From Acanthaster planci (lineage: Eukaryota > Echinodermata > Asteroidea > Valvatida > Acanthasteridae): a stretch of DNA of 60,000 bases. A program made the position numbers and the translations under genes. How positions within the stretch are numbered: the first letter of the stretch is position 1; each line of letters begins with the position of its first letter. Under the pieces are notes generated by a model that did not search any database, was not told where the DNA came from, and saw nothing but the letters and a program-made list of their open reading frames with translations. Where the stretch lies: NCBI RefSeq assembly GCF_001949145.1, contig NW_019091369.1, positions 1,855,807 to 1,915,806 on the forward strand, written 5' to 3'. Shown here in pieces: positions 35,121-47,100 of this stretch.

Positions 35121-37952
35121 AGCAGGTACGAAGACATTTTATTCACGTGCCTGGATGCAGCCTATTTGTGGAGACTACCGTTTCAGTCATGGTCACAGTC
35201 CGTCCTTTCATTTGCTTGCTGTAACTTTGAATATTGTGTATCGATTGCAACGTTGCACGGGCTGCGGCTCAAAATGACATGTGCACATGCAGAAGCCACT
35301 GGGCTAGAGGCTGCAACCACTCCCCATTAATGCGTGCACCACACCTAGCCATAGCCTGCCAATTGGGAGACTACCTTACAGTATTCCCTAACAAGTTGTT
35401 CTTCAAAGCCAAAAAAAGCTCTCATTGTCCGTGCATGGATAGGGGACAAATTTTGCATTTTTTTGTCGTTACACATCCGTCTTACTCAGTGGATTTTACG
35501 TTGTTTACTTTTTTCCCCTGATTATCGCTAAATATGGTTTTTAAAAATCCACTAAAATGCAAGAGAAACTATCACATCAACATTCCAACTAAGAGGGTCT
35601 CTGCAAAGAACTGTTCTGTGACTGTAAAGTTTTCCACTCATCAAACGTTGCCTGAGAATGTCTCGCTTAAAATCCGAAGACATTTTGGTTTGTAAATAAT
35701 CCCTTTGGTCAATAAAAATTTGTAGTAGGACTGTATTCCTTTCATCTATCCACGGCGAAAGGTGTAAGTGGGTCAACGTTCTTTCAGATTTTGGAGTGAG
35801 TTCATCGGACTCATCTCTTTTTTTTCCCAGGAGGTATTGGCATAAAAATCACAGAGTGATTCGCGGAAGACATTCCTTAAAGAATTGATGCTCATTCTGT
35901 CTCATTTCCAAAAAAATCATACATGTGGGAAAATAGGAATTTAAATTGCTGCCAAGTAATTCTCAAGCCCTTTCCCTCCCCCCAACATTCCATCCGTACA
36001 AACTTGTCCCCAGCTTTCCACCTGAAAGAGGAAACTCCATCGACACACTTTCTCCACATATTCCACCAAGCACTCCCCCAACACCCCATCCCCCCCAAAA
36101 AAATGTCCCCAAATCATAATGAAACAGACCACGTGACCAGCAACAGTAATAACTCACCTCGCGACGCCTCTGCCTTATGCTTTTTTTTTTTTAAAAGAGC
36201 GAGATATTTTATTGCGAGCGAAAATGAGACACGGATCTTGAATAGCCAAGTTGCCGACTGCTACAAGCATAATCATATACAGAGGAAGGCATGCAATGAA
36301 AGGATTAGCGACTGTACATAATACCTCAACCTTAGAACACAGCGACTAATAAATATTAATTATGGCCTTTTATCTCCTTGTTATAAATTTACCTCAAGAC
36401 TATAATACAAGTCGGTACCCAGACAGAAGAGGGGGGAAAAAAAAAGCAGATATCAACTTCTAATTTCCTGCAAGTCGTTAATATTGCATCAGTGCCATGG
36501 CAACGTGTAAGCGAGCAATAAATACTACCAAAAACCAAAAAATTTTTAAAAAAAAACCTGCGTGCTGTGTACTCCATACCGTGCTTTGAACTCACTAAGG
36601 TGCTTTTTGCCCTACTTTTATTTTTCAGACATAACCGAAAAATTCTACACGTGTAGCCTCAGAAGTCTATCAAATCAATGTTATTCTTGTTATATATATA
36701 CACATATTTGTTATGTATTGCCGGTTATGTAATGGGAAGGAAACTGTAAATGCATGTTTGGTGCTAGCTTTAAGGTTAATTCATCACAGCTGAAGAAAGC
36801 GACATTGTGTCGTTAGAGACATCTTCAGCTAAGACTGGAAAGCCTTAGCTTGTACTTATTGTCCGAGTGAGCGTCATTCCAAATTCCCAACTCCCCCCCA
36901 TTTTTCGTTGTTTCTTTTACGCGCAATGAGGTCCCGTTTCGTCAGTAATGATGAACTTACCTCACACTTATCTAAAGCCAAAAAAATGTGCTCGCCTTGC
37001 TGTCCTATGTCTCGTTCGGTATTAAAGGAAGTGATTGACTGTAAAGTACGTCCTATCATGCTAGGGTGGAACCAACTCTTTTTTTATTTCGCAAGCCAGT
37101 CAGGAGTGGCAAATGATCGGTGAGGAGGCAAGTGATTTGTCCAAAATCGAGGCAATCCACACTGCTCTACGAAGTGCATCAAAATACCTAAACTTGACTA
37201 GCAAAGCTCACAAGATACTGGCAACTGATCGACTCCTTCTCACTTCCAACTTTTGATCCTGTTTTGGCGACGAAAAAGTGGCGATCTTTACGTCGCGAAG
37301 AAAACCGAGTACGTCTGGAACATTAGCAGTGCCCGATGAAACTTTACAAGAGTCTTCAACATTAACTGTGATGTTGTTTCATCATTGTCTGCAGTGTCAT
37401 TTCCTTTTTTTACATGCATCCTAAGCATAACAACATAGCTAAATTTAGGAATAAGAAAAAAACTGCTTTTTCTTTGAAAGTAAACTTCACGTTCCCCTCC
37501 TCTCCATTTTTCCCTCAGAAAAAAAATTAATAAAATTCACAGGCTCAGTACAGCAAATCTAAAAAGTGAAATCGAACGATTGCTTAAATTGATGTTACTT
37601 TTCTGTTCTAAAATTTTTGAGCCGTCGTTTTGTCTTTTACGTGATTGCATTTGAATGGAGATTAAAGGCAGGTTTCAGCAGAAAATTTGAAGGTGGGTCG
37701 TATAAGACCGGCTCATGCTCGGCACAAGATTGAACCTGAAAGTGAGCTTTATTTGACATCATAAGGTGTTCCCTGCCAAATTTGCCAAGAGTTGAAATCT
37801 GTTGCGACTTGGCAGCGAGGATATTCGCTGAGACATGGCAGCTCGTTGGTCTGCGTTCCCTGTCATGCCAAACACGAACTGGCCTTTATCAAAGCATTAG
37901 ATCAAGAAAGCGATATTCTACTGACGTCCCTGCTACTGAGCGAAAATTGCAT
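35121..37952. other. Convergent spacer between MFI and transgelin genes
   Basis: Holds both 3' untranslated regions. AATAAA at 35711-35716 is a plausible poly(A) signal for the plus gene; further AATAAA copies lie near 36349 and 36518. No additional gene seen. Open frames up to 132 codons here look accidental. Confidence 0.5.
37748..37753 (-). terminator. Poly(A) signal for the transgelin gene, distal last exon
   Basis: AATAAA on minus, 200 bp after the stop of terminal exon 37953-38138. The duplicated 3' flank of the other terminal exon lacks it because of a small deletion. Confidence 0.6.
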
Positions 37953-38138
37953 CTAGTTGATGATTTGTCTGGGCGCCCCGAAGTTCTGGCCGGCCTGGGT
38001 GGCCCCCTTGTTGGAGCCCATCTGCAGCGAGTGGATGTGCTTGCCGGCGTCCAGCTGCTCCTGGGTCCACTCGCGCTTTTCCCCGCAGGCCTGCTTGGGG
38101 CCCAGGATGGGGCCACAGTAGCAGGGATCCATCTGCAA
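37953..38138 (-). CDS. TAGLN: Alternative terminal exon b of the transgelin gene (distal)
   Basis: 186 bp, 61 codons plus TAG. Begins [17 protein letters not shown] and ends with the same 35 residues as exon a. It differs from exon a only in the linker before the calponin-like repeat: CGEKREWT here. Preceded by an (AG)n stretch that serves, as TC, in the acceptor region, and followed by AATAAA (minus) at 37748-37753. Confidence 0.88.
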   Translation of the reverse strand: MQMDPCYCGPILGPKQACGEKREWTQEQLDAGKHIHSLQMGSNKGATQAGQNFGAPRQIIN

Positions 38139-41100
38139 CTGTAAAATCCCATCAGGAAAGAGAGAGAGAGAGAGAGAGAGAAAAAAAAACGTTTTCAGTA
38201 AAATGCAATAAGACTTGAAGTCCTGAAAATGGAAAAATAAAACTGACAGTGTGTTGAGCTCTTTGCGGCCAAAATATTTCAAACATTTTCATAAACGACA
38301 GCAATGGTACATTGCATTTGTCTGTAGATATGTTACTGATTCTTTCCATCAAAGAGGTTGGCCTCTGAAACACATTTTCGATTGTGTTTCTCTTTGTGTC
38401 ACTGATTGACAAGTCCATACTCCAATTATTTTTAATTTAATCGTTGGTAATGTTCCAATTTTACTGGAAGGTGGGGGAGTGTGTCTTTCGGAAGCTTTCC
38501 CCAACAGTTAAAATCATTAAAAACTCACTTTAAAGCTCAATAAACTGACTTCTCTAGCCATTATTAAAAAAAAAGGAAGAGAGAATGAAAAAAAATTGCG
38601 GCAGACTGGACCGAACTATTTCGGAGAGGGAACAGACAGTAAAGATAGGGGCTGTCGTTAGAGATGAATTGTACTGTTTTAGCTTCCCCAATGTTATAAG
38701 CATCCTTCGAACATAGATGCGATTGGTTGGAAAATGCCGTAGTCAAGGAGGTTGGACTTCAATTTCAGTTTGGTTCGTTTGTTTAGCATATGGATTGACT
38801 TCGGTGTACCATATCTGTGAGCCCTTCTCTGTTCTGTCTGTCCGACCCTTTTTTCGGTTGGGTTTCATTCGGCAGAAATCAAACGTTATATGACCAACTT
38901 ACACCTAAAAATTAAAAAGCTATGAACAGCTGACGTGGGTCTTGGCCTGAAACAAAAGACACATTTACTTGTTAAAACAAGAAATTATTTTTGAAGCACA
39001 ATGAAAAAGGATTTTGAAAGGATGCTGTCGCATTTGTGTCAGTACAGCTATTTGGAGAAACCGCTTGCGGCTTTACAAATTGTCGATACGTTTCCTCCAA
39101 AGTTTAAGTTTGTTTTTCCCCTTAAGTTTATTAAGATGATATTAATATTAATGTCAGATTTTTGCTCTGCCCGACGTGTATTTTAACACTGTATACTCAG
39201 TGTATGCCTCCGAAGGCTTGTGAAAAAACCACAAGCGTACTCGGGTGGGACTCGAACCCACGACCTCTTGCTTACTAGTGCAGACGTCTTAACCACTCGA
39301 CCACCGAGCTTGCCGTTTCGGCTGGCTGGTTCGAATCAGATTCGAACAAGCTCGGTGGTCGAGTGTTTAAGACGTCTACATTAGTAAGCAGGAGGTCGTG
39401 GGTTCGAGTCCCATCCGAGTACGCTTGTGTTTTTTTTCAAAAGCCTTTGGGGGCATACACTGAGTATACAGTGTTAAAACACACGGGGGGTAGGGCAAAA
39501 ATCTAACATTGATTTACATCTCCCCGGCGCAAATCCGTCTTTGAAATTATATTAACATGATGCTGTATCATTTCTCAATTCAGACCTTCCCTGATCTTTT
39601 CAAAAGCTACCCAGTAGTTCTGGGCATGTTGTCTGTTTCCCTTGTGAAAGTTTCAGTCCAAATCCAATCGTGCAATTTGACTTTGCATGCTGGTAGATTG
39701 TGGGAGTAGATTGTGAAAAGTTCCAGCTGCAAACATTTGGGGGGGGGGGATTGAGTTGAGCCGATATTAAAAGGAGACTTGTAAGGCAGGCGCCAGATTA
39801 CGCTCCGCACAAGATTGAATTGTGACAGTGGATTTCACATCTCAAGGTACTCCGTGCCAAATTCGTCGAAGTTGGGAAAATGTACGTTCAAATTTGTAGC
39901 CAAAATGAGGATATTTACTGACATTATGGATTGCATGTTTGCATTCATGCCAAATACAAACTGCCCTTGGGGCAAGACAGAGACAACAGTTCCGTACTAA
40001 CATCTCTCTACTGTGTGACAAGTTTTTGGTTTAGTTTATGATTTGTCTGGGCGCCCCAAAGTTCTGGCCGGCCTGAGTGGCCCCCTTGTTGGAGCCCATC
40101 TGCAGCGAGTGGATGTGCTTGCCGGCGTCCAGCTGCTCCTGGGAGAAGTGCCTCTTGTTCTCTGCGGCCTGCTTGGGGCCCAGGATGGGTCCGCAGTAGC
40201 AGGGATCCATCTGCAACTGTAAAACCCCACCAGGAGAGAGAGAGAGAAAAAACTGATTGGTTTTAGCGTCGAATGTGAAGCATTATTTTTGTTGGCGATT
40301 TGGCTGTGTGGAGGTGTTGAGGAGTGCTGGTTAGTCGACATCCGCCCCTGACGGACTCAGGGAAGACGATCGAGAAAAAGAGTTCAGATGGTGTTGACAG
40401 AGATGCTTAGCTAATGAGAAGCAGTGCGGAGGGAGGACACTGTACCAAACAGGTACCACCAGAGCTGTTGTGGATTGCATCCCTTTATCTCTTCTTCAAC
40501 CTCTTTCCCCCTTTAAGGCATCAGTCCAGTTTTGGTGGGATTGAGTTCGTTAGGATGAAGGCAGATATATAATTTGAAATCCGATGAAGGTGCCCAAACT
40601 TTTAAACAAAATGGTCAGTGAAGCTGCAGGGCGAGCTTTTCCTCAAAACGTCTTTTCATGCTTTGGACGCGCAGTGCCTCTTGTGTGGATATGTGGAGTG
40701 CCCCCCCCGTCACACACAAAAACTCTGGTGAACCCCCCCTGGTGAATGAGCCACTGATAGGGTGAAGCAGCTATGTTACAAGTCACAGCGGACGTTGAGA
40801 ACAGTCTGAGGGAAGATGGATAGAAAGAATGAGTGGAGGTTAGAGGAGAAGAAAGACATGTTGACAGATAGATGATGGAAGACGAACACACAGATGGAAG
40901 ATTGAAGCAACACGACTGGAAAGGAGAAAAGGCAAGTAGAGAGAACAGCAGGAAGATGTAAGATGGGGGAGTGTGGTCAGTAACTGTCACTGAAGACCTG
41001 AAATGATATATGTGAGGACCTCGCATGTACGAGGACTCCTTCGAACCTCTGGGGGACAGTGTCCTCGCACATGAGGTCCTCGGAGCTTCTGAGGACTAGC

Positions 41101-44100
41101 CTTGGTTATTGCCAACCAGCGATATAATGAAAATCAGAATATGCTTATTAAATTGCGCATGGAGCTCTGTCTTAAAGCTCTTTACGCTCATTTTGGCTAG
41201 CAACATTTTCAGCGGTTAGTCTTCAACGTGCACCTTATCATTTGCCGTTTATGACTTTTTTGCACGTGACATTGTCTTGAAAGATTAAAACAGTCCATGC
41301 AGTGTTAGAACCATGGCGGTTAATACGTGTAATGTGTAAGCATGCCGACGGCTCCAAAAGTACATAGATTGCTAGAGGGAAATAGGGACAGGAAAACTTG
41401 ATGTGGTAGTGTCACGTGAATAGAATCAAACTGGGAAATTTGTGACTCGAAGATTGGGGCACGGCTACATTTTTTTCAGCGGATGACGTGCCAAAACAAA
41501 GTCGTATCAAAAGGAACACTCTAAATGCAGGGGACAAGGTTGCTCATGGCGCGTAAGCAGCCGTCAGTAACTGCCATATTAGGAAGTCGGGAGAGAACTC
41601 TCGTGCGAATCGTGCGTCTATAGATCCGGGTCAAGGTCTTCACAGTTTACAAAATTGGCCCCTAATGTGGGCACATACCGGCTGTGGAGAGCCGTAGCTT
41701 TGGAAGAAGGCCGTGTCCGACATTGGCTTCCAGAGCTACTGTCTGCGCGTCTCCACGCAATTCCAATGGAGCGAAGACCCAGACCTAGCTCTAGACAAGA
41801 GATTCGGATGCAGCCTCATTTCAGGTTGATAATTGGATGCACTGCACACAGGGACTACCGAGAGAGGCTATGCGTGGATGCAGAGTTTATGAAACGGTCA
41901 GACTTTTGGAAGGGTTGGACAGAAGCGTGCATGGAGAGGCTGAGTGCAAAAGTGAGATGAGACATGAAAGCGTGAGATCGACCGAGAGGGGGCGTACGTG
42001 TACTTACTTTGCGGCCGATGGCGTAGATGCACTGTGTGAACTGTGGAAGATTCTTGCCCTCAAACAGGTCGTTCACTTGGAAGAGTTCCTGCTCTTTGAG
42101 ACCGAACCGTTTGCATCCCTCGATGAAAGACTCCACGTTTGCTCTCTGTGGGATGAAGGAGTTTCAGAGACAATTCGTAGTGGTGGTTGTGGTGATAGTG
42201 GTGGCTTGTGTGTGGTGGAGAGGGTGTCGGTTGTGGGCGGAAGGAAGTGACAGTGGGTGGAGAGGGAATGGTGAGACGAGGGGTGGTGAGCAGGATGTTT
42301 ACAAAGGACGAAGGGTGACCGGTGGTAGACTGGTCCCCGTCCCTGTTATATAGAGTAGCTAGCAGGCGTCGCGTACGTCTGCAGGGTTTGTGGTTGGTCG
42401 GTTGAACTCGCATTTTTAAAATTTTTTATAGAGATGGTGTTTACTTAATACAACCTTTCGTGCGCGTGACAGCTGAACACGTGACTCCCTGGAAAACATC
42501 GGAAAAGATTTTTCCTCTGTAATTACGGAAGTGGTTACCCCTAAAATGCAGGTAAATATGTCTGAAAGTTGTGTTGTATGCGGAAATGACTCAAAAGAAA
42601 TAACGGCAATCCATTCTAGAAAGACTTCGAAAGTTTGTGACGTAGCAGTGTAACATTGTGGGAATAGGCTAATTTCCTCAGGATTCCCCCGGAATCATTA
42701 CCTCTATAGAAACGTCTGTGAGACGTCTGGAGATAACGTACGGGGAGGGGACCAGTCTAGGCCGGTGTCAGTCGCCTGCAGGGTGGTGTTGTGGTGGTTA
42801 TAGCAACGCAGTTGCGGTTTAAGGGTTACCAGGGGATGTGGTAATACAGTGACGGGCGATTCACGAAATTGTGCCTCCTAGAGTTTGCAACGCGTTGACC
42901 AATCAAAGTGCGCAAAATCTGTCGACCCAAGGTGCGTTTAGAAAGGATAGACAGATTTTGCGTTTTATGGTTGGTCAACGCGTTGCAAACTCTTGGAGGC
43001 GCACTCTCGTGGAACCCGTCTCAACCATCTCTACATTACTTATCATCCGCAAGAAAAGGATACTCGACAAGATGTATGTAATGGGTAATAACGACAGCAA
43101 TCCTGCAGTGAATTTGGTGGTGATATGAAACAATGCCGAATGTTACTTCGACACTTTCTCAATCCCAAAAGTTTCGGGGTAGGCTGCGCACCGAAAAAAA
43201 AACTGACCTTTTCGGACAGCTGGAGATTGTACATTCACCAATCCAACTCAAGTGGAAACGTTGTTTCAGGTATTGTCAAGAAAAAGGGGGGCGCAAAACA
43301 TGCCTGTATGGTTTGGCCCGGATACCCATATCTTCACTTTTCCCCAAAAGCAACGAAGAGTTTCAGACTTACCATTTTGAAAGGGGCATTTCCCTGGTCG
43401 CACTTCACTTTGTTGTCGATGATACCATTTATTAATCTGTAAAACAAGGAGGATCGTTGAAAAGTAGTCCGTGTGAAGATGCCGATGGATGAGTGGGCTT
43501 TGTAAACATTCTTGTGAAATTAGAATCCTTGTTGGGTATTCCTGGATCAAACTTATCTTTTCCTAAGCACTTAGTTCTAAAAGTCAGAAAATCTTTGGCG
43601 GTGCTTTCAACCTGCTTTAAGGTACGCGTATAAGAAATCGACATTTTGTGATGTCTTGAATTTTGACAGTGCACCTGTTTCTCAAATTTGTTATCAAGCT
43701 TAGCCTCCCTTTATTACCATTTGATCGGCTTTTGGGGGGGGGGTGAGCAGTGGCCGTGATCTTGTTTTGAGACAGATCCAGAATTTATTGATGACTCTGC
43801 GGTGACGTCATCATGGACACATGCCACGTCATACGTTACTTGGGGCTGTATGGGAAGAGATGTAAACTTGACCCTAAAAGAGCCGGTGGGCAGCCCTTAA
43901 CATTTTTCCCGATATCGCCGCAGTGCATTTTTTCAGGAGCTGAGCCTTTAGTAGTTTTTAGAGTAACTCTTTGTGGTCATTTTGATGCCATATTGGTGAA
44001 AATTGGACATACCGTTCTTGCGCAATGCGCAGTTTTCTGAGACGGATCAGCCAAAAATATATACTTTTTCCACTGCGGTGCTCAGTGCACGCGGGCTGGC

Positions 44101-47100
44101 ACGCATGTAGCCATGAACTTCAAATGACCGTATCAACAAAACTGTAAATCTCATTGAGTTCAAACTTCACGTGTGTATTGATCATGAGTGCCTTTACATG
44201 TGCATCAAGTCTTAAAAAATTCGAGTACTGGGGAGCGGAATCCACCCCAGCCGGCTGTGAGATGGGCCAAAATAGCCCGGCTCTTTTAACCTGCATGGAA
44301 ATCTGGAGCCCCCGCACCTCTAAGTTATGGAAATCCAGAGAAATGCACTTCAAACTTCTCTCTCGAACAGGGCTTCGACAGTTTCTTTGTTTCGAGTACC
44401 CTGTCTGTTTTTCCCCAGGGACCAAGAAATTGAAATTTCTCTTACTCGCAGAGAATCTTCCCGTCCTTCAGGCATTCAATGTTGTCTACGTCAATGTCAT
44501 TTGACCCGGTCCTCTCCTGGATGAATATCATCATGTCGTGTTCCTGTTGGGCATCTCTCTTACCCTCGATCTGAAAAGGAGAATGTTTGAATTTTTTATT
44601 CCTTTGGCAAATGGGAATTATTCGAATTGGACCCTCGAAGAATGTTTCAAGTAGACGTTTTATCCCTTGGAAGACAAAAGCTCCAAGTCATGTAAATATT
44701 CCAAGAATGCCGAATTTCTCGAAATGCTCAAAGACTTTTCCAAGAGCTTTTTATTTTTAGACGTCATAAGTGGAAATCAAGAGATCTTCTGTTTTATTCC
44801 AAGCAGTGCACGCAGTAGAATCCTGGACTTGACTTTTTAATTTGTGGCAACGAGTGATTTGAAATCCGAACATTTTATTTCAAAAAAATAGGAGCCACTT
44901 TTTAAAAACTTTGTTCATGCATACCGTTCCCATCGTTGGCTACTGTATCAAGATTGACCATGAACAGAATTGTCGCGGTCAATGACGAGAACAGTTAAAT
45001 CACAGTGAGAGAAATCGTCAACAATCGTATGATGACATGTGACCCTAGAGAAAACACCAACACTTTCTCCGATCCATCTTATCCAAATTCATTACTATTA
45101 TGTCACAGAAGACAGAGTCTTTCAATTTAAGGCCACGCCGTTGGTTGTGGAAGGTAGCCAGGCAGAAACCACCACGCGCCCCCAATTTTATCTCGGACCA
45201 GCACCCGATCAGTCGCGGCTGGGCGGTCGCCAAAAGCCCGCACAGCGCTGGATTGTTTGCCTATATATGGCGCGGCGGCTGGGTCCGTCCCTGACAGCAG
45301 CGCACTGTCTGGGGCCCAGGCTAGGCGACGCTCAACATGCCTTGCATAGCATCTTCAGGTATCGGTGTCGATACTGGTGGAGACCGGGAACGAACTCGGA
45401 CGTACGTCTTGAAAGATGTTCCTGGCTTGGTATGCGGTTATTGGCGTTTAAACAAAAGAGACATAATTGGTTGTCAATAATTCTCACTCCATGCCTGATT
45501 TAGACAATTTTAACTCGAATGTGGCGGTACCACGGGGAAACAACTTATTTTTGCAGGGATAAGCATCAAATTGGCATATTTTACTTCCTACAGGGCATTT
45601 GAAAGATCTTTCGACTCGATTTGGCTTCAAATGGCTATCAACTTCACGAAGGTGAAACTTGTTTTTGCTAGGTTAAAGCACGTGATAATTTTCATCATTG
45701 GGAATGATTAGCAGACTTCGATTAAGCTCTTGTAAAATCTATATCGATTTATGACTCGAGCAACTTAAAAGATATTTCATGATTTTCTGTCCATTCGTTT
45801 AAATCGATATAAACTGGATTCATTGAATATAAATAATGAGTCGCTAAGAGTGTGGCTGCGTCCTTAAGTTACGGATGAGGCTTAACATGGGCACACTGTG
45901 GCCATTGGCTAGCGACTACGGCTACGTATATAGATGCATATGTAACTCCCAGTCGAAGCCAGTTGATTCGAGAAAAGCCCTTCTCTTTGAGCCAGTGGCA
46001 CAACGAGGGAAAAATATGCAGAGATGACAACTTGGTGGGATCCATTTTAATTGGCCTGAGATTGATGGCCTGTTTGTTTGACAAGGTACGTTTTGCGGTA
46101 TGCGATGCCGTTTTCTGGCTGGCCCAGCCAGCTCTGTCTCTCTCTCTCTCTCTCTTTCTGGCCGGCTGTAATCACGCGCGCCCGGCCCACTCACTTGGAA
46201 CAGAATTATCAAGATGACTGCGATTTGAGTTGAATCTTTGCCCAGCTGGTGTGCGACCTGGTTTTCCGGTTCATGCTGATATTTGTGTTTTCTCCTGTTC
46301 TACGAAAAACGGTTCCCTAGCTTGGTCACCAGTGTCAAATTGGCAGAAGCCAATACAAGTAAGTGAAATTGTTACGACGAAGTTATTGCGCTGTTTTTTT
46401 TTGACGGCGCCAGTGTAGCAGTTGAACTCTGTGAGTGGCTTCTTCGTCTTCTTCTAAAAATGGCATTTAAAACGACACCAGGCTGAGTCAGAGTTGCCCC
46501 CCCCATTCCAGAGATTCCTCCAACCGACAGCTGAAGAGGTGTCGAGCAGCGGGGAATCTTGACCGCGATGTTTGCTTGCAAGTCGCAGTTCGAGCTGCGG
46601 CTGAACTGCCACGTCGTAGAATGTAACTCTTCGACCCCAAGAAGAAGAGGAGGGAAGAGGCGTGTGACAAACGGCACGCGTTGGGATCGTCCGTCCTGCG
46701 ACGCCAATAATACCAGTCGCGCCTGAAATCCCAGCACCCATTGACCTTAATTTAAGGGGGGCAGGCGGCTTATTGTCATAAGTTGAAATTTTTACAAAAA
46801 CCTTTGTTTTCAATAACAAAAAAGATTTAATAAGTTTGGTTCTGTAGAAAGCCTGCACGCAAAACAACTGATTGGTGGCAGCAAACAGGTTCAGTGGACC
46901 TGCGCACAACTTCACAGTATCTGACCAGTGCAAAAGTAATGATTACAAATCATGTTTAGTGTTGATTAGGCCTACTTCCTGTGTCCTTTTCGTGACTGTT
47001 TCCAGGAAGAAACTGACACAATCTAAGAAAGGGACACACTTGATGCAATAAAGACGACCTCGTGGCGTCACTATAAGGGTTGTTTTTTGCTGCTCTGTAA

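Noticed and set aside
39240-39424. Two functional tRNA genes
   Set aside because: T-arm and Pol III box sequences are good, but the anticodon arm does not fold and the modules sit in mirror-image repeat arms.
41655-41960. 101-codon open frame on plus
   Set aside because: Lies in a transgelin intron, has no exon borders or known domain, and overlaps several equally long accidental frames.
45039-45503. 154-codon open frame on plus
   Set aside because: No recognisable domain; composition looks like translated intron of the minus-strand transgelin gene.
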